Shown here: in pieces, positions 1 through 8,383 of the stretch
Layout of the letters: every line of letters starts with the position of its first letter
Numbering within the stretch: position 1 is the stretch's first letter
The notes under the pieces: model-generated
Database searches by the model: none
Told to the model about the DNA's origin: nothing
The model's input: the letters and a program-made list of their open reading frames with translations, nothing else
Origin: an uncultured Lachnospiraceae bacterium
GTDB taxonomy: Bacteria > Bacillota_A > Clostridia > Lachnospirales > Lachnospiraceae
Assembly (NCBI GenBank): GCA_947175285.1
Contig: CAMWMM010000058.1
Span: forward strand, 1 to 14,726
Direction: 5' to 3'
Length of the DNA: 14,726 bases
Translations under genes and position numbers: made by a program

Positions 1-2392
1 TAGCATTAATTTCATTTGAGGTAATGCCTATCCTTCCTCCACATTTACAAAGTCCGGCTTTTACACTCTTAAAGAATTCTATCTCTTGTTTTGTTTCCTT
101 ATCAAGCATACTCCGGCATAAGGTTTCTGCCTGACTAAGCGCAGTAGCTTCCTTGATGTATTCTTTCTTCTCATCTTCTTCGAATTCAAGTGCAAAATTT
201 ACGCCGTCTGCAATAACCGCCAGTCGTTCCGTATCCGAATCTCCAAAGAATGCTAAATAATCAAATCCATAAAAGAAATCTCTCATAGTTTCAAGTTTTC
301 CAAGCGCAATGGAATAAGCCTGTCCCAAGTCAGGAATCTTGTCTTGATCTCGCTTTGTATACTGACTTAAAGCAGTCTTCAACTCTGCTGCCATACCGAT
401 ATAATCAACAATCAGTCCGGCTTCTTTGTCCTTATACACTCTGTTTACACGGGCAATAGCCTGCATCAGATTGTGACCTTTCATCGGCTTATCTATATAC
501 ATAGTTGCCATTGATGGAACATCAAAACCAGTCAGCCACATATCCACAACTATAGCAATCTTGAATTCGCTCTTTTCATCCTTGAATTCAACCATAAGCT
601 GATCACGGTATGCCTTATTTCCAATAATATCATGCCACTCTTCTTCATCTTTGTTACTGGATGTCAGAACAACCTTAATCTTATTTTTCCATTCAGGGCG
701 TTTTTCTAAAATGGTTCTATACAAATTAATAGCAATCCTACGAGTCATGCACACAATCATTGCCTTTCCCGTAAGAACATACTGTCTATCTTCATAATGT
801 GCAATAATATCATCAGCCAGCATACTCAGGCGTTCCTTTGAACCGATAATTGCCTCTATAGATGACAGGTCTGATTTGGATTTTTCTATTGCAATCTCAG
901 ATGCCTCTGTTGCCAACTTATCATATTCTGCATCTATTTTTTTCAATAAGTCTGCGTTCAGCTTTATTTTTGCGGTACGATTTTCATAATAAATAGGCAC
1001 AGTTGCGCCATCTTCAACCGCTTGTGTCATATCATAAATATCTATGTAATCTCCAAAAACCTCGACTGTAGATTTATCATCGAAATCAATCGGTGTTCCA
1101 GTAAATCCTATGAAAGTCGCATTGGGAAGCGAATCACGCACATATTTTGCCATTCCATATTTCCACTCACCAGTATCCCTGTCCAACTTGCCATCAAGTC
1201 CATACTGCGACCTATGCGCCTCATCAGCTATGAAGATAATATTGCTCCGCTCGCTTAAAACTTCACTACTTTCTTCAAACTTTTGAATAGTAGTAAATAT
1301 AATTCCACCTGCCTTAACCCGCAGCAAATCTTTCAAATTTATCCAACTCTGCGCTTGCTTTGGAGTCTGGCGCAGCAATAATTTTGAACTTGAACAGAAC
1401 GTGCCAAAAAGCTGATTATCCAGATCATTACGGTCTGTGAGAACAACGATAGTGGGATTGTTAAACTCAGGATTGCTGACAATACATCCCGTATAAAACA
1501 CCATAGACAGACTTTTTCCGCTCCCTTGTGTATGCCATACTACGCCAACTTTCCGGCTGTTTTCGTCCAATGATTTCTTGGTACGTTCAACCGCTTTTCT
1601 GACTGCAAAATACTGATGATATCCCGCCATCATTTTTATTGTCTTGCCTTTAATATCTTGGAACACAATAAAATTGCGGAGTATGTCCAATATTCTTTCT
1701 TTCGGAAATACTCCATTAATCAGCGTTGTAAAGTAATTTACCCCTGATTCTTCAGGTCTTTCTCCATTTTCTGATTTCCACGTCATGTACCTTGTAAAAT
1801 CAGAAGTTATTGTTCCTACTCTTGTATCCAAGCCATCGCTAATAACATTGAAAGCGTTGTAATAAAACAGGGTGGGAATATCCAACTGATAATTTTTTAT
1901 CTGCTTATAGGCATCCTCTATTGTAGTATCAGCATTAACCATATTTTTTAATTCAAAAAGCACCATAGGAATACCATTAATAAATACCAGTACATCCGGT
2001 CTTTTGTTCTTGTACTCTATAATAGTATACTGATTTATAACCTTGAAATCATTTGATTCCGGATTTTCAAAATCAACCAAATGTACTGTAAAGGTTGTCG
2101 GCTCACCATTTACACGGCAAGGAATTGGTACACCCTCAACCAAATATTTATGGAAAGCAGCATTCATATCTTCTAATTTAAGAAATCCGAGATTTTTTAT
2201 TGTCTTATAAGTTTCTTCTATAATCTCCATTGTAATGCCCGGATTCACTTTTAGCATAGCAGCATCAAAGAAATCTTTGAGAATCACTTCATGGTAATCT
2301 CTGTCAATGTCTGGTCCATGGAGATACTCATATCCTTTTTCCTGTAATTTTGTTATGATGACCTGTTCTAAGGTATTTTCGTTAATTGGCAT
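1..2392 (-). CDS. hsdR: Type I restriction enzyme, R subunit (HsdR), C-terminus cut by window edge
   Basis: This is the motor and nuclease subunit of a type I restriction complex. It translocates DNA using ATP and cleaves DNA far from an unmethylated target. The frame is open from the ATG at 2392 to the left edge, giving 797 residues of a protein that is usually about 1000 or more, so the helical C-terminus is missing. Visible from N to C: a PD-(D/E)xK nuclease site (D133, then E147-L-K149), a Walker A motif TQGSGKS at 288-294, a DEAH box at 390-393 followed by HRSQYG, a FTGTP helicase motif, and a motif VI-like QAIARVNRVY starting at Q644. A strong AAGGAAGGA ribosome site fills the 18-nt gap after the upstream gene. 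It is the last gene of the hsdM-hsdS operon. No internal stop or net frameshift was found at the motifs checked. Confidence 0.96.
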   Translation of the reverse strand, partial: MPINENTLEQVIITKLQEKGYEYLHGPDIDRDYHEVILKDFFDAAMLKVNPGITMEIIEETYKTIKNLGFLKLEDMNAAFHKYLVEGVPIPCRVNGEPTTFTVHLVDFENPESNDFKVINQYTIIEYKNKRPDVLVFINGIPMVLFELKNMVNADTTIEDAYKQIKNYQLDIPTLFYYNAFNVISDGLDTRVGTITSDFTRYMTWKSENGERPEESGVNYFTTLINGVFPKERILDILRNFIVFQDIKGKTIKMMAGYHQYFAVRKAVERTKKSLDENSRKVGVVWHTQGSGKSLSMVFYTGCIVSNPEFNNPTIVVLTDRNDLDNQLFGTFCSSSKLLLRQTPKQAQSWINLKDLLRVKAGGIIFTTIQKFEESSEVLSERSNIIFIADEAHRSQYGLDGKLDRDTGEWKYGMAKYVRDSLPNATFIGFTGTPIDFDDKSTVEVFGDYIDIYDMTQAVEDGATVPIYYENRTAKIKLNADLLKKIDAEYDKLATEASEIAIEKSKSDLSSIEAIIGSKERLSMLADDIIAHYEDRQYVLTGKAMIVCMTRRIAINLYRTILEKRPEWKNKIKVVLTSSNKDEEEWHDIIGNKAYRDQLMVEFKDEKSEFKIAIVVDMWLTGFDVPSMATMYIDKPMKGHNLMQAIARVNRVYKDKEAGLIVDYIGMAAELKTALSQYTKRDQDKIPDLGQAYSIALGKLETMRDFFYGFDYLAFFGDSDTERLAVIADGVNFALEFEEDEKKEYIKEATALSQAETLCRSMLDKETKQEIEFFKSVKAGLCKCGGRIGITSNEINA

Positions 2393-2410
2393 AATGCAGT
2401 ATCCTTCCTT

Positions 2411-3811
2411 TTATTTTTTCTTAGACATACGCCAAAAAGCAATCACTGTCTGCAAATGCAGATACCAATCATCTAAATAATAATCAAATTCTATAGAATT
2501 CTCAAAATATGGCTCTATTATTTTTAATTGTATTCTTGCCCATTCCGAATTTGTAGTCTTAAACCTACCATCAATTTGTCTTGCAACATCCAGCATTTCT
2601 TCTTCCGATAAATTAGCTTTTTGTGCTTCTGAAATAATAGAAAGCATTAAACTTATCCTGTCACTTGTAAAAGACACTCCGCCTTGTTCAATTAACTTAT
2701 ACGCCTCTTCGTCGGGCATATTCGCAAATTCATCCTCCAGATATTGTAGCTTTTCTAATGCATACCCATTAGAAATAAAATCTATATGATACTGAATCGG
2801 ATATTCATTAAAACAATCATCTATACTCATTCCTTGCAATTTATTATGTATTTCTTTTATTCCGGCTTTCATCGCTTCCTGATATTCCTGTAACTCTGTC
2901 TGCATCTTTTTATCAGCAAAGTGAGCTTTCATAACAGCAATCCATTCTTTAATATGAAAATCTTCTTTGTCGCCAGTTCTCTCAGCTATAGCATCTTTGA
3001 GTGAAAATAAATAATCTATATAATTATCAAATTCCTCTGGCAAAGGAATATGTTTTTCGATCAGCTTTTCCACTATATCATTATTATACCTATCAATTGC
3101 CTGAATAATTTTTTCTATATGCTCGTACCGTTTATTCAAATACTGCATTATTTCTGAAATTTTAATTGGAACATATTTATTAAACTCCATATCATTTCTG
3201 TAAACCACTGCATAAAAATCTGCACCTTTTAATTCAGGATTATTAATGACAAGCATTGGCAACACTGCACTATGTCCTGAAATATAAGGACACCACTCAG
3301 GTTCATCACCTTGATATATTTTGTGCTGACTTGTTTCAACGGGATGTACAGAGCAAAGCGAACGAAGATATTTAAAATACTTCTCATCATTACCGCTGCC
3401 ATCATTTCCTTTTTGATTAAAACACGATATGTCTCCCTCTGTTTCATATGGAGTATCATAAATTTTTGAAATCATGCTTATACAGTCAACTAATGTTTGA
3501 CCATAATTGAAAATATCATATAAACCAAACAATGAGTTAAGCTCCAAAGTATTACAATGCTCAACCAACTCATCAATACGATCGATACAGGCACATAGAC
3601 AATTGTATGCTTGTGCTTTTATAACTTTTCCTCTCTTTTCGGGAGACTTAAAATTTGCCTGTTTTTCATAGGTAAAGTTATGCCATTCATTGACTTTTTT
3701 CCGCAGACGCTTATTTAGTTCAGGGTTCAAAGAAATTTTCATAGTAGTCTTTCCATTATAAACAATAATTTGGTTGTCTAACTTTTGATCTTGTTGTATT
3801 GCTTTTTCCAA
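2411..3811 (-). CDS. HEPN-like protein of unknown function inside the type I RM operon
   Basis: I do not recognise this family by name. The 466-residue product is soluble, mostly helical and has no NTPase motif. Residues 65-165 are a helical block (CIDRIDELVEHC, then LYDIFNYGQTLVDC) ending in RSLCSVHP, with R150 and H156. This R-x5-H spacing, near the end of a helical bundle, fits the Rx4-6H signature of HEPN ribonucleases. The C-terminal half (about 215-460) is charged and helical. The gene lies between hsdS and hsdR, as the HEPN-class anticodon nuclease gene prrC does in the prr locus, although PrrC also carries an ATPase domain that is absent here. The start is uncertain. The longest frame begins at a TTG (3811) with AAAGG only 1 nt away, which is poor. 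The ATG at 3742 (residue 24, MKISL) has GGAAAG about 6 nt upstream and is a good alternative. An in-frame ATG-CAA-TAA lies just upstream at 3832-3824. The gene is certain; the function is inferred. Confidence 0.85.
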   Translation of the reverse strand: MEKAIQQDQKLDNQIIVYNGKTTMKISLNPELNKRLRKKVNEWHNFTYEKQANFKSPEKRGKVIKAQAYNCLCACIDRIDELVEHCNTLELNSLFGLYDIFNYGQTLVDCISMISKIYDTPYETEGDISCFNQKGNDGSGNDEKYFKYLRSLCSVHPVETSQHKIYQGDEPEWCPYISGHSAVLPMLVINNPELKGADFYAVVYRNDMEFNKYVPIKISEIMQYLNKRYEHIEKIIQAIDRYNNDIVEKLIEKHIPLPEEFDNYIDYLFSLKDAIAERTGDKEDFHIKEWIAVMKAHFADKKMQTELQEYQEAMKAGIKEIHNKLQGMSIDDCFNEYPIQYHIDFISNGYALEKLQYLEDEFANMPDEEAYKLIEQGGVSFTSDRISLMLSIISEAQKANLSEEEMLDVARQIDGRFKTTNSEWARIQLKIIEPYFENSIEFDYYLDDWYLHLQTVIAFWRMSKKK

Positions 3812-3842
3812 ACCTTTGGCGGCTTATTGCATATAAAATTCA

Positions 3843-3983
3843 CTAAAATAAATTTTTAAATACTTGTGAATCCGTTATTTTCATCATATCGGGATTACTT
3901 GTTCTAAATCCGTAGGTATGAAATTCTATATCTTGTGGATTATGCAATGCATCAAATAGAATTAAGAGATCTTTTCTATTCAT
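3843..3983 (-). CDS. Small 46-residue ORF coupled to the end of hsdS
   Basis: The start codon lies inside the end of hsdS: in ATGAATAG the last three bases are the hsdS stop. A good ribosome site, GAGGTGG, sits about 4 nt upstream within the hsdS coding sequence. The 46 residues begin [20 protein letters not shown] and end in a TAG. The product is soluble and mixed in composition, with no membrane segment or recognised domain. The 8-nt overlap with a strong ribosome site is typical of translational coupling in an operon. The ORF fills most of the otherwise unexplained 164-nt gap between hsdS and the HEPN-like gene. It could be a real small partner of the 466-residue protein, or the surviving N-terminus of a longer decayed gene. 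I see no clear frameshift joining it to the downstream frame. Confidence 0.5.
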   Translation of the reverse strand: MNRKDLLILFDALHNPQDIEFHTYGFRTSNPDMMKITDSQVFKNLF

Positions 3984-5115
3984 AATCCACCTCTGATATA
4001 TCAAGCTCTCCGCTCATAAGTTTGGGTAGCAACAAGTCCCTTATCTCAGCAAGTTTTTGGCTTTCTATTTGATTTGAGATAATCAAATCATAAATAGGTT
4101 GAAGTATTGCTCCAATTCGATTGTAGTCTGCTTCTTTGGGTATGAAAACTTCTGCTTTTGTAAGCTCATCACGCTTAATATGACCCATTGTAGTAGCTTT
4201 ATCAGCAGCAACAGCAATAAAACGGTTGAGATGGTGCTTTGTCCAAGCATAAAAAAACCATTTGTCATATTTGCTCGACGACACTTTGAATAAATGTTGA
4301 TTTAATCCACAGATACCACCACACCAAAAGTCAACCAATAGACTTCCTGACCATGAGAAAATAACATCCCCATCATGAACAATATAATCACTTCTTATGT
4401 TTGGAGAGCACAACTCACTATTTGCATCACAGCAGCCTTGACGAAGTTCTTTGATTTTTAAAACAGGGATGCCAACTTCATCAGTAGCAGGACGATATTT
4501 TTGCATAGCAAGACCGTTCAAATAATCTGCTATATCAATGAGACTTGCTTGCTTCCAACCATCGGGTAAGGATTGTAATGATAAAAACTCGTTTTCAAAG
4601 ATTGCTTGAGCTTGCTGCTCCAAATTTTTGTTTATCCTATTGTTTAGAGTTATTTTTCTATCAAAAGATTTTAAAACACTCGCTATTTTTCTTTGCTGTA
4701 ACAGTCCAATTTTAGGAATATTATACTGCATTATCGCAGTTTTATCCCCACGAGGCATTTTCGTCCCTTTTGACGTAGCCGTAGCATATGCAAAAAAAGC
4801 ATCATTAGCTAAAACATAATAAAGATAATCTTCATCAACATCTGAATTTGAATCAAACACAAGGACATCGTTTGAGCAGCCCCCATCAAATTCGGCTTTC
4901 CAAATTTTTTTAAAATATGGACGAATATTGGAAACTAATACATCCCCATATTTATAGGTTTGTACTTGTGATGTTGTTGGTAAAGATGATACCTCCACAA
5001 TACCCCCTTTATTGGGTAGCATATTCTCCGTAGAAATATAATTACTACATTTTAATGACGCAACATCAATTTTTCCTTTACGGTACCTACATATATTCCC
5101 AAGATTATATTCCAT
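3976..5115 (-). CDS. hsdS: Type I RM specificity subunit (HsdS)
   Basis: HsdS is the DNA-recognition subunit, setting the bipartite target for both the methyltransferase and the restriction complex. The 379 residues show the two-fold HsdS layout: target recognition domain 1 (about 1-140), a central conserved coiled coil ([20 protein letters not shown], from 140), target recognition domain 2 (about 185-330), and a second conserved helix (about 335-370) ending [15 protein letters not shown]. The ATG at 5115 (MEYNLGN) is preferred. The longer frame uses a TTG at 5172 deep inside hsdM and adds 19 residues that do not look like HsdS. The chosen start overlaps the end of hsdM by 11 nt, with a G-rich ribosome site (GGGGG) upstream, so it is translationally coupled. 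It is a full-length two-domain subunit. No neighbouring partial hsdS copy or inversion repeat is visible that would suggest phase-variable shuffling. Confidence 0.95.
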   Translation of the reverse strand: MEYNLGNICRYRKGKIDVASLKCSNYISTENMLPNKGGIVEVSSLPTTSQVQTYKYGDVLVSNIRPYFKKIWKAEFDGGCSNDVLVFDSNSDVDEDYLYYVLANDAFFAYATATSKGTKMPRGDKTAIMQYNIPKIGLLQQRKIASVLKSFDRKITLNNRINKNLEQQAQAIFENEFLSLQSLPDGWKQASLIDIADYLNGLAMQKYRPATDEVGIPVLKIKELRQGCCDANSELCSPNIRSDYIVHDGDVIFSWSGSLLVDFWCGGICGLNQHLFKVSSSKYDKWFFYAWTKHHLNRFIAVAADKATTMGHIKRDELTKAEVFIPKEADYNRIGAILQPIYDLIISNQIESQKLAEIRDLLLPKLMSGELDISEVDYE

Positions 5116-6619
5116 ATCCAATCGCCCCCAACTTCTCACGAATCTCATCTTGAAGTTCAATGGACTGTGCAAACAAGCCTGACAGTTCAGATGTCAATCT
5201 CTGCATTTTTTCTTCAAATGGCTCTCCGTCATCCTCCTGTTCTTCAATGCCAACATATCTTCCCGGCGTCAAGATAAAATCCTGTTCCTTGATTTCTTCT
5301 ATAGCCGCTTCTTTGCAGAAACCCTGAACATCTTCATATCCGCTTCCTTTCCACCAATTCTGATAAGTACCGGCTATTTTCTGAATATCCTCTTCTGACA
5401 ATTCCCGAACTTTTCTGTCTACCATATGCCCAAGCTTTCTGGCATCAATGAACAAAACTTTCCCTTTAGAATACTCACCTTTTCCTTTCCGCATAATCCA
5501 TAGCGAAACCGGAATACCCGTAGAATAAAAAAGCTGGCTAGGCATCGCTACAATACATTCCACAACATCACCCTTTACCATATTTGCACGAATATATCCC
5601 TCATTTGATGTATTTGAGCTCAAAGAACCATTCGCTAAAACTGTACCGCACACACCACCTGCCGGATTCAAATGATGCAACATATGTTGAAGCCAAGCGA
5701 AATTCGCATTTCCAACAGGAGGAATGCCATATTTCCAACGAATATCTTCTTGTAACCGTTCTCCGCCCCAATCTGAAATATTAAACGGCGGATTAGCAAG
5801 TATGTAATTTGCTTTTAACATCTTGTGTTGGTCGTCATGGAATGAATCGGCATTATGCTTTCCAAGGTTCGCTTCCAACCGCCTAATTGCTAAATTCATC
5901 TTTGCTAACTTCCATGTAGTAGGGTTACTTTCCTGACCAAAAATAGAAATATCTCTGACATTTCCCTGGTGCTCCTTAACAAATTGCGCCGACTGACAGA
6001 ACATACCGCCACTTCCACATGCCGGATCAAAAATCTGTCCTTCAAATGGTTCTATCATTGAAACAAGTGTACGAACAATACAAGAAGGGGTATAAAATTC
6101 TCCACCCAGCTTTCCCTCTGCGCTTGCAAACTTACTTAAAAAGTATTCATATACTCTTCCTAAAACATCCCTTTCTTGTGCCGCTGTTGAACCGACTTCA
6201 ATATTCGTAAAAAGCGTCACAAGTTCACCAAGCCTCGTTTTGTCCAATTCCTGCCGAGAATAATTCTTAGTCAGAACTCCTTTTAATGAATCATTCTCTT
6301 TTTCTATTGCATCCATTGCATTATCTATAACCCTGCCAATATCTGTACTTGTAGCATGCTTTTTAATTTCACTCCATCGAGCATCTTTTGGCACATAAAA
6401 GATATTTTCTGCTATGTATTCATCCCTGTCTTCTTCATCTCCATAGCCTTCTGCTAATAATTGTTGGTATTTTTCTTCAAATGAATCAGAAACATATTTA
6501 AGAAATATAAGACCTAATACTACATGCTTGTATTCTGCCGCATCCATGTTCGAGCGCAGCTTATCTGCTGCCTGCCACAATTTCTCTTCAAATCCAACTG
6601 ATGTTGTACCTGTTGCCAT
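5105..6619 (-). CDS. hsdM: Type I RM N6-adenine methyltransferase subunit (HsdM)
   Basis: HsdM uses S-adenosylmethionine to methylate adenine in the target chosen by HsdS, protecting host DNA. The 504-residue length is normal. An N-terminal helical domain (about 10-160, starting [20 protein letters not shown]) is followed by GGEFYTP (172-178), the SAM-binding motif [10 protein letters not shown] (197-206) and the catalytic motif NPPF (276-279). A C-terminal helical tail (about 450-504) would contact HsdS. The general form is closest to the EcoR124I-like (type IC) group, a judgement from sequence feel rather than a search. The ATG at 6619 has a clear GGAGG ribosome site about 8 nt upstream. 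It is the first gene of the hsd operon. No convincing sigma-70-type promoter stands out in the AT-rich leader. Confidence 0.97.
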   Translation of the reverse strand: MATGTTSVGFEEKLWQAADKLRSNMDAAEYKHVVLGLIFLKYVSDSFEEKYQQLLAEGYGDEEDRDEYIAENIFYVPKDARWSEIKKHATSTDIGRVIDNAMDAIEKENDSLKGVLTKNYSRQELDKTRLGELVTLFTNIEVGSTAAQERDVLGRVYEYFLSKFASAEGKLGGEFYTPSCIVRTLVSMIEPFEGQIFDPACGSGGMFCQSAQFVKEHQGNVRDISIFGQESNPTTWKLAKMNLAIRRLEANLGKHNADSFHDDQHKMLKANYILANPPFNISDWGGERLQEDIRWKYGIPPVGNANFAWLQHMLHHLNPAGGVCGTVLANGSLSSNTSNEGYIRANMVKGDVVECIVAMPSQLFYSTGIPVSLWIMRKGKGEYSKGKVLFIDARKLGHMVDRKVRELSEEDIQKIAGTYQNWWKGSGYEDVQGFCKEAAIEEIKEQDFILTPGRYVGIEEQEDDGEPFEEKMQRLTSELSGLFAQSIELQDEIREKLGAIGYGI

Positions 6620-6737
6620 GTATTTTTCCTCCGTATCCTATTTGCAAACATTATCCTTATTCCGTTTCTTAACATTACTATTTATAAATAAATATCCCCC
6701 TAAACTAATAATTCATATATTAGCCTAGATAGAGCAG

Positions 6738-6961
6738 ACTCATAAACAAGGCTGTTTCTTTGATAACTCCTGCTGTGAATGTTTCTTCAAATACCTCAAA
6801 AAAGAAAGAAACCAACAGAAAGGCCTATCACTCTTTGCAGGAATAACAGTTCTTTATCTTTGAATATATTGAAGAATACCACAATTCCAAGAGGCCGCAT
6901 GGCACTCTCGAAATATGAACCCCTAATGAAAAAAGAGAGTTACTGGAACGGGTCAAAATAG
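6738..6961 (+). pseudogene. Remnant of an IS3-family transposase (OrfB C-terminal end)
   Basis: Only the C-terminal end survives, on the plus strand opposite to every other gene. From 6744 the frame reads KQGCFFDNSCCECFFKYLKKE, matching the IS3-family pattern KGNCYDNaxxESFFxxLKxE that contains the last catalytic acid of the DDE triad. After a frameshift near 6810 it reads AYHSLQE, a TAA, then FEYIEEYHNSKRPHGTL, an in-frame TGA and TPNEK, matching the family's C-terminal YIxxYNxxRPHxxLxYxTPxExE. At least two stops and two frame changes rule out an active product. The first two DDE residues and OrfA are absent. It marks an old insertion at the boundary between the two restriction loci, and may be how one of them came to lie here. 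Confidence 0.82.
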
Positions 6962-6991
6962 CTTTTCTCAAACAACTTTTTCTAGAAATTG

Positions 6992-7016
6992 TGTCTACTC
7001 CCTTGACTATAGTACA
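6992..7016 (+). mobile_element. Possible right end of the decayed IS3-type element
   Basis: The segment starts TGTCTACTCCCTTGACTATA and ends in GTACA. It lies 31 nt beyond the last recognisable transposase codons, where an IS3-family terminal repeat would be expected, and its TGT...ACA edges fit such ends. No partner left end is present in the window, so this is inferred from position and resemblance. Confidence 0.35.
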
Positions 7017-7102
7017 ATTAATAATCCATTATGTACACCATTTCTTCCCTTTCGAACGTAGTCTAAGTGATTTTTCAATTTTAAATCATTTTCACTCAAT
7101 CA

Positions 7103-7705
7103 CTAATTATCCATAACTTCCGTAAAAATATCATAATATTCGAAAAAAACTTCACATAAGTCCTTATACATCCTTTCTAAATCCTCTACTGGTCTATGCA
7201 AATTCTTTCTTCGTTCTTTTTCTTTACGAACCTCTTTTAACTTCTTATGAACTCTACTTATATTATAAATTAGTTGATGCCGTTGCAAATATAGCTTTAA
7301 ATTATAATACATATATTCACCAACAGGTGATATATATGATATTGATCCATCCTCTTCTCTCTTTAAGTGTTCATTATACTCTTCCGTACAAGGATTAATA
7401 AATCCTTCGTTTTCTACAACACTTATGTTACTATCATCACTTGGCCACTTATCTGACTTAGATATATTGCAATACGGACAGGCATATAGCAAATTGTCAT
7501 ATGTAAACTCTAGCTTCGGAAATTTTTCTTTAGGAGCAAAGTGCTCTACATGATACGCTTTGCTCCCTCCCGTATATTTATCATCATCATCACAATATGC
7601 ACATTTATGTTCAAAATCAATAATTAGCCGTTCTTTATTTGACCTATTTGTACGCCATCTCACACCAGTATATGATCTGTGTGGTATCTTTTGTTTTACG
7701 TTCAT
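7103..7705 (-). CDS. HNH endonuclease, effector of the GHKL/methyltransferase operon
   Basis: A 200-residue HNH nuclease, expected to be metal-dependent and to cut double-stranded DNA. The zinc-supported HNH fold is complete: C35-x2-C38, then YHVEHFAP with H52, E54 and H55, N71 in the middle helix, and C76-x2-C79 followed by N80 and K83. The second half (about 130-200) is a basic, helical, coiled-coil-prone tail that could bind DNA or a partner. It is the last gene of the four-gene operon. The ATG at 7705 has an AGGGGA site about 6 nt upstream. That site lies in the coding-like extension of the receiver frame, whose own stop is 1 nt before this start. The likely role is DNA cleavage in the restriction arm of the system. 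HNH proteins of this type also occur alone, so the functional link rests on operon position. Confidence 0.92.
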   Translation of the reverse strand: MNVKQKIPHRSYTGVRWRTNRSNKERLIIDFEHKCAYCDDDDKYTGGSKAYHVEHFAPKEKFPKLEFTYDNLLYACPYCNISKSDKWPSDDSNISVVENEGFINPCTEEYNEHLKREEDGSISYISPVGEYMYYNLKLYLQRHQLIYNISRVHKKLKEVRKEKERRKNLHRPVEDLERMYKDLCEVFFEYYDIFTEVMDN

Positions 7706-7706
7706 A

Positions 7707-7820
7707 TTATTCCCCTTTTAATAACAAATCTATTTTGCCTATCAATTCATCTATCTTGTTTGACTGTAGGTTACTTTTTACTTTATTTGGTATCGCTGAA
7801 TGTCCATCAATACTCTTTTA
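7707..7820 (-). pseudogene. In-frame coding extension of the receiver gene after a TAA stop
   Basis: The receiver frame stops at TAA (7818-7820). The same frame then stays open for 36 codons to a second TAA at 7707-7709. The extension (KSIDGHSAIPNKVKSNLQSN, then KIDELIGKIDLLLKGE) is charged, helical and looks like normal protein, unlike the AT-rich noncoding DNA nearby. Its stop falls 1 nt before the HNH start codon, the tight spacing seen elsewhere in this operon. The simplest reading is that the ancestral receiver was about 221 residues long and a point change (such as GAA or CAA to TAA) truncated it. Readthrough is a less likely alternative. Confidence 0.6.
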
Positions 7821-8372
7821 TAATTTATCAAATAAATCTAAAATTCGAGTATCCACTTCAACATTTTTGCCTTTTTCAGGTAATAAACTTTTTATTTCAC
7901 TTTCCCACAATTCGATTTGCTTCCGATACTTAGTTACCTGCTCAATTAATTTGTAATGCAATTCGACTCGCTCTAATGGTTCCGACAAATATCTTTCAAA
8001 ATCAAATATTTGGTATGCGTCAAAAAGTTCATGTTCATATAATTCATCCTCATAAGAAGTTAAAATAAACAATGGGAACTCCAAAAACTTCTCTTGTATA
8101 AACTTTGCGAGCTGTACGCCAGTGTATGAAATAGTGGCATATGATGAAAGATTATAATCAATTAATACAGCATCTATTTTTTGATCAGTAATAAATGATG
8201 CAGTATCTTCCATGTTAGGTGTTGGTTCAATCTCAATCACATTAAATTCAATATCCGCATATCTATCAGCTTTCTGTTTTGATGCATCTTTCATTCCATA
8301 CAAAAGATGAATCATTATTTGTGTGACTTTACTCTTATCATCATCAATAATGCCAACTTTTATTGTTTTCAC
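7818..8372 (-). CDS. Receiver-domain (response-regulator-like) protein
   Basis: A 184-residue protein built around one CheY-like receiver domain, with no DNA-binding output domain. It opens with a beta strand and acidic pocket (VGIIDDD, D10-D12). The candidate phosphoacceptor is D72 in AVLIDYNL, and T105 lies in FILTSYEDE. The invariant lysine of the usual KP motif is replaced: RYLSEP has E131 before the proline. That would weaken classical phosphorylation signalling unless another residue takes over. A helical coiled-coil-prone tail follows (about 140-184). The start is GTG, set by a perfect AGGAGG 7 nt upstream that overlaps the TAG stop of the kinase-like gene (11-nt gap), so the two are translationally coupled. 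It is the obvious partner of the HATPase module upstream. The frame appears prematurely closed (see the extension entry). Confidence 0.88.
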   Translation of the reverse strand: MKTIKVGIIDDDKSKVTQIMIHLLYGMKDASKQKADRYADIEFNVIEIEPTPNMEDTASFITDQKIDAVLIDYNLSSYATISYTGVQLAKFIQEKFLEFPLFILTSYEDELYEHELFDAYQIFDFERYLSEPLERVELHYKLIEQVTKYRKQIELWESEIKSLLPEKGKNVEVDTRILDLFDKL

Positions 8373-8383
8373 AGCATTCCCTC

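Larger units (their letters stand above)
6620..7102. other. Intergenic region between the two restriction loci
   Basis: This 483-nt stretch holds the hsdM leader (about 6620-6720, very AT-rich, no clear promoter pair), a decayed plus-strand IS3-type transposase end and a possible IS terminus, listed separately. Between 7017 and 7102 I see only AT-rich sequence with weak, GC-poor dyads (for example TGATTT and AAATCA arms near 7070-7088), not a good terminator for the HNH operon. No RNA gene is recognisable. Confidence 0.6.

Noticed and set aside
5105..5172. Longer hsdS starting at TTG 5172
   Set aside because: The extra 19 residues lie in the end of hsdM, lack HsdS character and use a weak start. 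ATG 5115 gives the normal 11-nt overlap.
6620..6720. Promoter for the hsd operon
   Set aside because: TAATGT- and TATAAA-like hexamers occur, but none has a -35 partner at acceptable spacing, so no site is called.
6779..6961. Plus-strand 60-codon ORF as an intact gene
   Set aside because: It is a chance frame through the transposase remnant. The IS3 motifs lie in other frames.
7060..7100. Terminator after the HNH gene
   Set aside because: Only AT-rich dyads without a GC core or a T tract in the minus-strand direction were found.
7639..7956. Plus-strand ORFs of 105 and 84 codons
   Set aside because: They are antisense shadows of the HNH and receiver genes and of the receiver extension, and are Phe/Leu/Ser-rich as expected from AT-rich reverse strands.
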